A program made the position numbers and the translations under genes. A DNA stretch of 42,629 nt, taken from NCBI GenBank assembly GCA_016713335.1, contig JADJPH010000054.1, positions 1-42,629 on the forward strand, read 5' to 3'. Below are positions 29,097 through 37,607 of this stretch, piece after piece (the first letter of the stretch is position 1; each line of letters begins with the position of its first letter). The notes beneath the pieces are model-generated. The model saw nothing but the letters and a program-made list of their open reading frames with translations. It ran no database searches and was not told where the DNA came from. This stretch comes from Candidatus Fredericiella danica. GTDB taxonomy: Bacteria > Chloroflexota > Anaerolineae > Caldilineales > Caldilineaceae.

Positions 29097-29144
29097 GTTG
29101 GCTACAGACTCCTTCTACACCCAATCGCAGCGCCGCTGCCTACC

Positions 29145-29523
29145 CTAGTCCCAGTCGAGGGCACCCTTCGACCACTCGTACAGCAGCCCAATAACGAGAA
29201 TCAACAGGAAGATCCCCATTGGGATGAGTGCAAGAGCAATCCCGACGGTATCGCGCAGCGGGCGAACAATCGCCGCCCACGGATACAAGAAAATGATTTC
29301 GATATCGAAGAGGATAAACAACATCGCAACCAGGTAGTACTTGATCGGGAAGCGACGGCGTGCATCCTGGAATGGGATGATGCCGGACTCATAAGGTTCC
29401 AGCTTCTGCTTGTTCTTGCGCCCGGGTCCCAGCACACTTGGGGAGCGCAATGGCAATGAAGCCAAACACAATGGAGATTACAACGAAGATAAGCAGCGGG
29501 AAGTAATCCTGTGCCACGAGCAT
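29145..29523 (-). CDS. nuoA: NADH-quinone oxidoreductase subunit A (copy 1), frameshifted
   Basis: A three-helix membrane subunit beside NuoH and NuoJ. The ATG at 29523 begins MLVAQDYFPLLIFVVISIVF. The remaining family sequence (GPGRKNKQKLEPYESG, KYYLVAMLFILFDIEIIFLYPWA, to GALDWD) is in the next frame. Removing one base in the CCCCAAG near 29439-29444 joins them as ALPSVLGPGRKNKQK and gives about 125 residues. The flexible loop with YESG and the acidic FDIE helix are intact. It is the first gene of the complete operon, about 200 bases downstream of the predicted promoter. Confidence 0.9.
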
Positions 29524-29936
29524 CCCCGTAATGGTATGGCGTTGTACCGGCGTTCCGTCTCCCAGGGGACTGAGTCCTGCGCGGCACAACCAATATTCTA
29601 CTCTACCTGATGCGCAAATGTCCGATTGGTCAAAACCCGTGCACGTTACCTGAAGCCACTCCCCGTTTCGTGCAGCCGAGGCCACGCTGTCGTGTGTGCG
29701 AGGCGCCGGTTTGAGGCAACCGGTTGTTCATTTTATCACTAATGAAAATTTTGTGTCAACTTGCGTGCAAAATTACCCAACGCGCCTTCGCAGATCGCGC
29801 CCGGACGGTGATTGATGATATGATGCATTTGGGCTGCTAGGAATGCATCACTGCGACCGGTGGCCAGCCGCAACCGGCATTTGAACGCCATACTTCAATC
29901 TTTCTTTGAAACACTCGATACCATAGGAGGCTAGCT
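29524..29936. other. 413-bp divergent region between the nuoA operon and the 165-aa gene
   Basis: It holds the leader of the minus-strand nuo operon (29524 to about 29722) and, from there to 29936, the upstream region of the plus-strand 165-aa gene. The centre (29728-29775) is locally A/T-rich, unlike its surroundings, and contains the nuo promoter. A TATGAT at 29819-29824 is a possible plus-strand -10 box, but no convincing -35 element was found at the right distance. I see no riboswitch-like structure in the nuo leader. Confidence 0.5.
29730..29759 (-). promoter_or_regulatory. Predicted promoter of the complete nuo operon
   Basis: On the minus strand: a perfect TTGACA (29754-29759), an 18-bp A/T-rich spacer, and TAAAAT (29730-29735, five of six). 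It is the best promoter match in the window and would give a leader of about 200 bases before nuoA. Confidence 0.7.
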
Positions 29937-30434
29937 GTGAGCAGTGCATCTTCACTCGTCGATTATCTGAACGCGCATCATCCAGGCGCCGACATGGTGG
30001 CGCAAGTATGTGTCAATCTTGTGCGTTCCTGGTCAGGCGGCAAAGACGCACAAGAGACCTATAGTGAGTTGATGCAGAACGCCAAGGACCCTGCAGGCGT
30101 CGACCAGATGCTATATCAACTTGAAGGCGATCCGGCCTACGCCGACAACGTCGCCTTGATCGTCATTTCGTCGGCGTGGGGCTATTCGGAACTGGAATCG
30201 GAGATCCGCCAACTTGTCGTCGACGCGGAACAATCCCCCGAGCAATTCCCCTCTTCGTGGGTGGCGCGGGCCGCACTGTATGGGATGTATCTGATGGCAC
30301 GCAACGGCGCCAGCGCGGATGACATCGCCTTCCGCAACGCGCAAGGTAAGATCGAAGCCCACACCTTTGGCCGCGACGTGCCGGCGTCAGCCCTCTTCGC
30401 GGCAATGCGCGATCAATATGAAGACGCGCTGTAA
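29937..30434 (+). CDS. Unrecognised soluble 165-aa protein between the two nuo operons
   Basis: A GTG start at 29937 with a perfect AGGAGG six bases upstream. The protein is acidic and mainly helical, with no membrane segment, signal peptide or metal-binding motif. It has two recognisable blocks: SSLVDYLNAHHPGADMVAQVC, and a helical region around WVARAALYGMYLMARNGASADD. The C-terminus is short and acidic (DQYEDAL). It is a single-gene unit: its own upstream region and a strong terminator 83 bp after the stop. I do not recognise the family and assign no function. Its place between two complex I operons may be chance. Confidence 0.75.
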   Translation: MSSASSLVDYLNAHHPGADMVAQVCVNLVRSWSGGKDAQETYSELMQNAKDPAGVDQMLYQLEGDPAYADNVALIVISSAWGYSELESEIRQLVVDAEQSPEQFPSSWVARAALYGMYLMARNGASADDIAFRNAQGKIEAHTFGRDVPASALFAAMRDQYEDAL

Positions 30435-30516
30435 TTGACCCAGGCGCCAGCGCACGCGTCGCCCCCAGTCCGCCGGCGCCGCAAAGACGCTGCAAGCTCA
30501 CAGCTTTGGTAAAAAC

Positions 30517-30572
30517 AAAGGCGCCATCTTGCGTTGCAACAGGATTATGCAACACAAGATGGCGCCTTTTTC
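30517..30572 (+). terminator. Strong rho-independent terminator
   Basis: The left arm (30517-30538, starting AAAGGCGCCATCTTG) pairs with the right arm (30548-30569) over about 22 bp with a single G-U type mismatch and a loop of about nine bases, followed by TTTTTCTTT. It closes the 165-aa gene and insulates the second nuo operon. Confidence 0.9.
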
Positions 30573-30888
30573 TTTCAAATGACCGGTGGTGGTAGCCGTG
30601 TGCGGAATCCGCAGCGACGTCTACAAGCCCTTTGCGAGCTGATTGTGATGCGTGCTACAATTGACGCATCCTCGCCAGGGGCGCTCACCTGAGGAACAAC
30701 TGCGTAGAAGTGTTTTGAGCGGCCTAGAATTTTCCTGTTTGGTTTGGCCGTATGCTACCATACGCCGGAATTTGTACATTTCTACACAATCTTGCTGAGC
30801 AGTACGCTGGAGCGTCCCGCCAGCGATTAGGAATGACAGCCAGCCATCAACCCCCGTACACGCGGGGTGACGCACCAGGAGCCAGACG
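30573..30888 (+). promoter_or_regulatory. Upstream region of the membrane-arm operon
   Basis: 316 bp without a gene. It contains a candidate promoter, TTGCGA (30632-30637), 18 bp, TACAAT (30656-30661). It also has a palindrome CGTATG-CTAC-CATACG at 30749-30764, which could be an operator, and a small CCCCG/CGGGG hairpin at 30852-30867 just ahead of nuoA2. The leader would be about 220 bases. Assignments are weak individually; the region must contain the operon's control, because a terminator lies directly upstream. Confidence 0.4.
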
Positions 30889-31245
30889 ATGCTGAACCAA
30901 TATGGGTTCATTCTCATCTTGAGCGGTATAGCGCTGCTTATCCCTGTCGCGGCAACGCTGATCGGCCACTTTCTGGGGCCGCGCCGCCCTGATGCCATCA
31001 AGAACGCCACCTATGAATCTGGCGTCGAAACCATCGGCGACACCTGGGTGCAGTTCCGGGCGCAGTACTACCTCTTTGGTTTGATCTTCCTGATCTTCGA
31101 CGTGGAAGTGATCTTCTTGTATCCGATTGCAGTCGCATTCCAGGGGTTGAGTTTCTTCTCCGTGGTCGCGGCCATCACGTTTGTTGTCATCCTGATTCTA
31201 GGCTTGATCCTGGAATGGCGTAAGGGTGCGCTGGAGTGGAGTTGA
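30889..31245 (+). CDS. nuoA: NADH-quinone oxidoreductase subunit A (copy 2)
   Basis: The first gene of the membrane-arm operon, 118 residues with three helices. It keeps the family signature: ATYESGVETIGDTWVQFRAQYYLFGLIF then LIFDVEVIFLYPIAVAF, with YESG on the loop and the acidic FDVE in helix 2. The sequence differs clearly from copy 1, so this is an old paralogue and not a recent duplicate. The ATG at 30889 is preceded by AGGAG. Intact, unlike copy 1. Confidence 0.95.
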   Translation: MLNQYGFILILSGIALLIPVAATLIGHFLGPRRPDAIKNATYESGVETIGDTWVQFRAQYYLFGLIFLIFDVEVIFLYPIAVAFQGLSFFSVVAAITFVVILILGLILEWRKGALEWS

Positions 31246-31309
31246 CCTGCCGCGTCGCCAACTGCGGTATCGTCCTGTAAACAAGAGCGCACAGTACGGA
31301 GAGTGATCT

Positions 31310-32555
<1,246 letters not shown>

Positions 32556-32609
32556 TTCCGCCGGCTGCGGCTGGCGCCCTATGCTTGACCATTTTGTGAG
32601 GTCATCGTC

Positions 32610-33146
32610 ATGTTCGGAATACCGATTCCCATTCCACCGATTCCAACGATTCCGCAGTTGGTCTTCTTTGGCATTGCGGCAATGACCGTGGTTGGTGCAC
32701 TGATCGTCGTCCTTGCGTCGAATCTTTTCCACAACGCGCTCGGACTTGCGCTGACTTTCTTTGGCGTCGCCGGCATCTACATTCTGGCCGAAGCAGAGTT
32801 TGTGGCCGTCAGCCAGGTGCTTGTCTACGTCGGCGCCATCACTACGCTGATTTCCTTTGCCATTATGCTGACCCGCGGCATGATGAAAGGTGGCGTCTCG
32901 GCACGCAACCAACAATCCGGCACTGCATTGATCATCACGCTGCTCACTTTTTTGGTGCTGGCGGCAACCATGCGCTTTAGCGCCTGGCCTCGGCAGGCGA
33001 CCGCCCCAATCTTGGATTTTGAAGCTGTCATCCGCAATCTTGGCGCCAGCTTTGTGAATGAGTATGTCATTGCCTTTGAACTGTTGGCGTTGCTGCTCCT
33101 GGTGGCGTTGGCCGGAGCCATCGTGCTCGCCCGCGACAGGAAGTAA
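32610..33146 (+). CDS. nuoJ: NADH-quinone oxidoreductase subunit J (copy 2)
   Basis: A five-helix membrane-arm subunit of 178 residues. The NuoJ core is present: NLFHNALGLALTFFGVAGIYILAEAEFVAVSQVLVYVGAITTLISFAIML, with the conserved acidic residues after helix 2 and the Gly-containing helix 3. The N-terminus has a short Pro/Ile-rich stretch (GIPIPIPPIPTIPQ) not seen in copy 1. The last helix (AFELLALLLLVALAGAIVLARD) keeps the conserved Glu. Intact; 11 bp before nuoK2. Confidence 0.93.
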   Translation: MFGIPIPIPPIPTIPQLVFFGIAAMTVVGALIVVLASNLFHNALGLALTFFGVAGIYILAEAEFVAVSQVLVYVGAITTLISFAIMLTRGMMKGGVSARNQQSGTALIITLLTFLVLAATMRFSAWPRQATAPILDFEAVIRNLGASFVNEYVIAFELLALLLLVALAGAIVLARDRK

Positions 33147-33157
33147 GGAAGAGAACC

Positions 33158-33472
33158 ATGGTTCCTCTAGACTGGTACTTGATTCTATCGGCCTTCCTCT
33201 TCTCGGCAGGCCTCTATGCGGCGCTTGGCCGGCGCAATGCGATTGCGGTGCTCATGGGCATCGAGTTGATGCTGAACGCCGCCAATATCAACCTGGTGGC
33301 CTTCTGGCGCTTTAGCGTCGACCCGGCGAATGACACATCAGGGCAGGCATTCGCCCTCTTCGTCATTGCCGTGGCCGCCGCCGAAGTCGCGGTCGGTCTG
33401 GCACTCGTGATCTCGATTTACCGGAACCGCCGCACGGTCAATCTGGACGAGTTGGATATCTTGAAGGGTTAG
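33158..33472 (+). CDS. nuoK: NADH-quinone oxidoreductase subunit K (copy 2)
   Basis: A three-helix subunit of 104 residues. The first proton-path Glu is at residue 36 (GIELMLNAANINLVAF) and the second at 76 (AVAAAEVAVGLALV). Compared with copy 1 the loop between helices 2 and 3 is longer by about four residues (FSVDPANDTSGQAF). The ATG at 33158 is preceded by GGAAGAG. The stop is 13 bp before the TPR-like gene, suggesting the two are co-translated. Confidence 0.95.
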   Translation: MVPLDWYLILSAFLFSAGLYAALGRRNAIAVLMGIELMLNAANINLVAFWRFSVDPANDTSGQAFALFVIAVAAAEVAVGLALVISIYRNRRTVNLDELDILKG

Positions 33473-33485
33473 GTCGGGTCAGGCA

Positions 33486-33854
33486 ATGCCAAAGCAACGG
33501 CTGACCGGTACGCTTGAGCAGCAATGTGAATTCCTGTATGGGATGGCCATTACAAAAATCTCCCAGGGGAATTACACAGGCGCCAAGCATGCATTGGAAG
33601 AGATCGTAAAGTACAACCCAGACTTCCGCGACTCCAAGGAGTTGCTGGAGCAGGTGAAGGACCAAAAGTCTGAACAGACTTACCTGGTCTGGGCGGCCAT
33701 CATCGGCGCAGCGGTGTTCATTGCCCTTGGTTCGTATTTTGGACCCCGCAACGACTTTGTGTTGCTGACGATGGCTCTGGTGGGAGCGTTGGTTGGTTAC
33801 GGCGCCGGCAACTTGATTCGTAGCTATCGAATCGCACGGCTGTGGAAGGAATAA
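33486..33854 (+). CDS. Small TPR-like protein with two membrane helices, inside the membrane-arm operon
   Basis: A 122-residue protein that is not a known complex I subunit. Residues 10-58 form a helical pair with TPR character (FLYGMAITKISQGNYTGAKHALEEIVKYNP: small residues at the packing positions and a Pro after the second helix), followed by a short third helix. Two membrane segments follow (about 66-86 and 90-111) and a basic tail (RSYRIARLWKE). The predicted topology puts the TPR part and the tail on the same, probably cytoplasmic, side. Its position, 13 bp after nuoK2 and 91 bp before nuoL2 on the same strand, suggests an assembly factor or accessory subunit. The complete operon has no equivalent. 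Confidence 0.8.
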   Translation: MPKQRLTGTLEQQCEFLYGMAITKISQGNYTGAKHALEEIVKYNPDFRDSKELLEQVKDQKSEQTYLVWAAIIGAAVFIALGSYFGPRNDFVLLTMALVGALVGYGAGNLIRSYRIARLWKE

Positions 33855-33945
33855 GGGCGCATTGCCCGCCCGCAGCCGTACGAAACGGATATTCGGTTTC
33901 TGAATTGGCACGCACATTAGTTCAGAACAAGAACGAGGTTGTGCA

Positions 33946-35907
33946 ATGCAAGGATTCCTAAATCTGGCCTGGTTGTTACCGGTGCCGCCTTTTCTGGCCT
34001 TTGTTGCCATCATCCTTTTCCTGAACCGCAACAAGACGGTCAGCGGTTTGATCGCGTTGGGTGGCGTCCTGGTCAGCTTCATCATCGGCTGGCCCATCGC
34101 CTTTGCCGTGTTCACCACGCCCCACTTCGGAGAACATCCGCTGTATGGCGAGTTGTTCACGATTCCCACAGGGATGTCGTCGCTGCTGATTGGCTATCAG
34201 GTCGACCCGGCCAACGCGATCATGCTGTTCATGGTCTGCTTCCTCCTGCTCATGATCTTCATCTACTCTGGCGACGTCATCATGTTCGCCGGCATGATGC
34301 TACTTTATATGTGGAGCGTGCCCAGCACCCTGACCTTCGAACATGTGCTGGCAATGCCCAATCTGGAACACCTGGCCTCGATGACCTTGACCATCCCACT
34401 CCTGGGAATCACGACCTCAGCGCTCGCCGTGATTGCCGTGCTCATCTTCTTTGGCACCATCGGCAAGAGCGCCCAATTCCCGCTACACGTCTGGTTGCCT
34501 GACGCCATGGAAGGCCCGACCCCTGTCAGCGCCATGATTCATGCCGCGACGATGGTGTCGGCAGGCGTCTTCCTGGTTGTCCGGATGTATCCACTCTATT
34601 ACGTGGCCGGTGAAACCACCCCGAACGTCATGGAATTTGTAGCGCTGATCGGCGCCTTCACCGCCCTCTTTGCTTCGTTCATCGCGGTGGCTCAGTGGGA
34701 TATCAAACGCGTGCTCGCCTACTCGACCATCGCCCAGCTCGGCTACATGGTCGCCGCGCTCGGCACCGGCGCCTATCTGGCCGGCTTCTTCCACCTGATC
34801 ACCCACGCCTTCTTCAAGGGGCTGCTCTTCATGGGCTCCGGCTCTGTCATTCATGGTGTCGAACATGGCATGCACGAGGGGCACGCACCTGCCGGCGACG
34901 GCCACGATGACCACGGGCATGCCGGTCACGGTGTGATCCATCGCAAGGATGGTGACCTGGACCCGAATGACCCGCAGGACATGCGCAACATGGGTGGCCT
35001 GCTCCGCAAGATGCCCATTACGGGTTGGACCTTTATCATTGGTGGTCTTGCGCTCGCCGGTTTTCCCTTCATCAGTGCAGGCTTCTGGTCCAAAGACGAA
35101 ATCTTCTCGAGTGTCTTCCACACGAATGACATCCTGGTCTTTGTGATGCTGGCCCTTTCTGCGCTGCTCACAGCCTTCTATACGGCACGCCAGATCACGC
35201 TGACCTTCCTGGCCAAACCGCGCACTGAAGGTGCGGCGCATGCCCATGAAAGCAACTGGTTGATGACCCTGCCCCTGATTCTCATCGCCCCGTTTGCGGT
35301 GGCTTTGGGCTGGTTTGGCATTCCGAAGAACTTCCCATTGATCGGCGGCATCGTGCCGAACTTCTTTGAGAACGTGATGGAGACCTACATCGAGTACCAA
35401 CACATTGAAGTCCCGCATCCGGAGTTTAACATTCTGGTGCTGGCGACGTCGCTCCTGGTCTCGTTGGGTGGTCTTGCGCTGGGTTGGTTTGTTTATCGCC
35501 GTGGTTTGCCGGATGGTCAGATTGACCCGCTGCGCCGTTGGCTCGGCCCGGTCTGGTGGGCCATGCACCGCAAATTCTGGGTGGATGAACTCTACAACTA
35601 CACGATCGTGCCCTTCACCCGTGGCACGGCGAAGTTTATGTATCTGATCGATGATGTCTGGGTCATCGACCCAATCATCAACGCGATTGGCATCGTGACC
35701 ATCTGGATCGCCAAATTCGCCGGTGGGTTTGATCGCTACGTCATCGATGGCGTTGTGAATGCGCTGGGCACACTGGCCGCTAAGTCCGGCAATGTGCTGC
35801 GCAACATCCAGAACGGTCAGGTGCAAGTGTATCTGATGGTGCTCGTTGTTTCTATCACGATTTGGTTGCTGTTGACGGTGCTGCCGGCAGTTCTGACGCT
35901 GGTATAA
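33946..35907 (+). CDS. nuoL: NADH-quinone oxidoreductase subunit L (copy 2), conserved block missing, His-rich loop
   Basis: Antiporter-like subunit, 653 residues. Present: YQVDPANAIMLF, GKSAQFPLHVWLPDAMEGPTP (channel Lys), IHAATMVSAGVFLVVR, AYSTIAQLGYMVAALG, HAFFKGLLFMGSGSVIHG, and the lateral helix with the terminal membrane segment (FWVDELYNYTIV onward). Absent: the roughly 75 residues between IYS and GD near 34269, which in copy 1 contain two helices, GWEGVGLASYLLIG with its essential Glu, and the VNRI before GD. The frame is kept. A loop rich in His (nine in about 31 residues, 34852-34944) is inserted after GSGSVIHG, where copy 1 has none. Confidence 0.93.
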   Translation: MQGFLNLAWLLPVPPFLAFVAIILFLNRNKTVSGLIALGGVLVSFIIGWPIAFAVFTTPHFGEHPLYGELFTIPTGMSSLLIGYQVDPANAIMLFMVCFLLLMIFIYSGDVIMFAGMMLLYMWSVPSTLTFEHVLAMPNLEHLASMTLTIPLLGITTSALAVIAVLIFFGTIGKSAQFPLHVWLPDAMEGPTPVSAMIHAATMVSAGVFLVVRMYPLYYVAGETTPNVMEFVALIGAFTALFASFIAVAQWDIKRVLAYSTIAQLGYMVAALGTGAYLAGFFHLITHAFFKGLLFMGSGSVIHGVEHGMHEGHAPAGDGHDDHGHAGHGVIHRKDGDLDPNDPQDMRNMGGLLRKMPITGWTFIIGGLALAGFPFISAGFWSKDEIFSSVFHTNDILVFVMLALSALLTAFYTARQITLTFLAKPRTEGAAHAHESNWLMTLPLILIAPFAVALGWFGIPKNFPLIGGIVPNFFENVMETYIEYQHIEVPHPEFNILVLATSLLVSLGGLALGWFVYRRGLPDGQIDPLRRWLGPVWWAMHRKFWVDELYNYTIVPFTRGTAKFMYLIDDVWVIDPIINAIGIVTIWIAKFAGGFDRYVIDGVVNALGTLAAKSGNVLRNIQNGQVQVYLMVLVVSITIWLLLTVLPAVLTLV

Positions 35908-36012
35908 CGATATGACCGATTGTAATGATGGATTGCGGCATGCGCAGGTTTTTGTCTCGTTGCCGGCATCTCGCACGCATTCCAAACTGAAGGTCTGCGG
36001 AGGATATCTTCC

Positions 36013-37590
36013 ATGGAATTCTTAAATCAATGGGCGCTGCCAATTCTGATCATCTGGCCGCTGATCAGTGCGATCCTGGTCTTTATGACCAAGAGCGACA
36101 AACTGATCAAGTGGGGCTCAGTGGCGGCCAGCCTGCTGCCGTTGGGGCTCGCCACTTATATGTGGAGCAGCTACAACTATGAGCAGGGAAAAATGGCCTT
36201 CGAAGTCAACGTCCCGTGGATCCCTGCGATTAACGCAAGCATCCACCTCGGCGTCGACAACCTGAGCCTCCCGTTTATCTTCTTGACGGCGCTGCTCACC
36301 ACGCTCAGCCTCTATTACAGCGTGCGTGTGATTAAGGTGCGTGTCAAGGAGTACTTCGGGCTCTTTAGCATCCTCGCCCTCAGCATGTACGGCGTCTTCA
36401 TGTCGCTGGACTTCGTGGTCTTCTATGTCTTCTGGGAGATCAGCCTGGTCCCGATGTATCTGCTGATCGGCATCTGGGGTGGCAAAAACCGGCAGTACGC
36501 CTCGGTCAAGTTCTTCATCTACACCCTGGTGGGTTCACTGGCGATGTTGCTGGCCATTCTTGGCACCTACTTCGCCACCGGCACCTTTGACATCATGGGC
36601 GCCGCTGCTGCCAAGCCCTTTATGAATCTGCCGCCGCAGGAAACGCTGCTCTTGACCAGCCTGGCCTTCTGGGGCTTCTTCCTGGGCTTCGCCTTCAAGG
36701 TGCCGAGCTTCCCGTTCCATACGTGGTTGCCCGATGCCCATACCGAAGCGCCGACCGCCGGCTCCGTCATTCTGGCCGGTATCCTCCTGAAACTGGGTGG
36801 TTACGGCTTCATGCGCATCATGATTCCGCTGTACCCTTCAGCGGCAGAATACTGGGCGATGTGGGTAACCGGCTTGGGCGCAATCGCCATCGTGTACGGT
36901 GCGCTGGTCACCATCGCACAATCTGACCTCAAGCGTGTCATTGCCTACAGTTCGGTCTCCCACATGGGGTACGTCGTCATGGGCATCGGCGCCGCCTGCG
37001 CCGCCTTCGGCAACCTGTCTGATCCGAATGCGTACAACAGTGCCGCAATGGCCTTCAACGGCGCCACAATGCAGATGTTCAACCACGGTCTGATTACGGG
37101 CGCCCTGTTCTTCCTGGTCGGCATCATCTACGAACGTGCGCACACGCGTGAATTGGAAAAGTTCGGCGGTCTGAGTTCGAAGACCCCCTACTTCTACGGC
37201 ATCATGATGGTGGCAGCGATGGCCAGCCTGGGTCTGCCGGGTCTCTCGGGCTTCTGGGGCGAATTCTTCACCTTCCGCGGCGCCTTCTACCTGACCACGG
37301 GGTGGGCCGTGTTTGCCATCCTGGGCATTGCGCTGGCCGCGGTCTACATTCTGTGGCGCATCATTCAGAATGTCTTCCTGGGCCAATATGACCCGGCGAA
37401 GATCACGCACTGGACAACAGTGGATGGTGCACACGCCGATGGCCCGACCGACATGGTTGGCTTTGAGAAGCTGACCCTGTGGCCGCTGATTATCGCAATC
37501 TTCATCCTGGGCATCTACCCGACGCCTTTGCTCAATTACCTGAACGGCGCCGCCGTGCAGATTCTGAACTTCGTCCAGAGCGTCATGTAA
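36013..37590 (+). CDS. nuoM: NADH-quinone oxidoreductase subunit M (copy 2)
   Basis: An antiporter-like pump subunit, 525 residues, about 14 helices. Channel residues are intact: VFYVFWEISLVPMYLLIG (Glu), KVPSFPFHTWLPDAHTEAP (Lys), AGILLKLGGYGFMRI, AYSSVSHMGYVVMGI and LPGLSGFWGEFF. It has a short extra segment around GNLSDPNAYNSAAMAFNG before helix 10 relative to copy 1. All residues needed for proton translocation in the family appear to be present, so this pump is predicted to be functional. It follows nuoL2 after 105 bp. Confidence 0.95.
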   Translation: MEFLNQWALPILIIWPLISAILVFMTKSDKLIKWGSVAASLLPLGLATYMWSSYNYEQGKMAFEVNVPWIPAINASIHLGVDNLSLPFIFLTALLTTLSLYYSVRVIKVRVKEYFGLFSILALSMYGVFMSLDFVVFYVFWEISLVPMYLLIGIWGGKNRQYASVKFFIYTLVGSLAMLLAILGTYFATGTFDIMGAAAAKPFMNLPPQETLLLTSLAFWGFFLGFAFKVPSFPFHTWLPDAHTEAPTAGSVILAGILLKLGGYGFMRIMIPLYPSAAEYWAMWVTGLGAIAIVYGALVTIAQSDLKRVIAYSSVSHMGYVVMGIGAACAAFGNLSDPNAYNSAAMAFNGATMQMFNHGLITGALFFLVGIIYERAHTRELEKFGGLSSKTPYFYGIMMVAAMASLGLPGLSGFWGEFFTFRGAFYLTTGWAVFAILGIALAAVYILWRIIQNVFLGQYDPAKITHWTTVDGAHADGPTDMVGFEKLTLWPLIIAIFILGIYPTPLLNYLNGAAVQILNFVQSVM

Positions 37591-37607
37591 CGCAAAGGAG
37601 GCCGGTC

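Noticed and set aside
34483..35985. A 500-codon minus-strand open frame opposite nuoL2.
   Set aside because: It is a shadow of nuoL2: His/Asp/Arg-rich translation without domains, no ribosome-binding site, and it spans conserved NuoL motifs.
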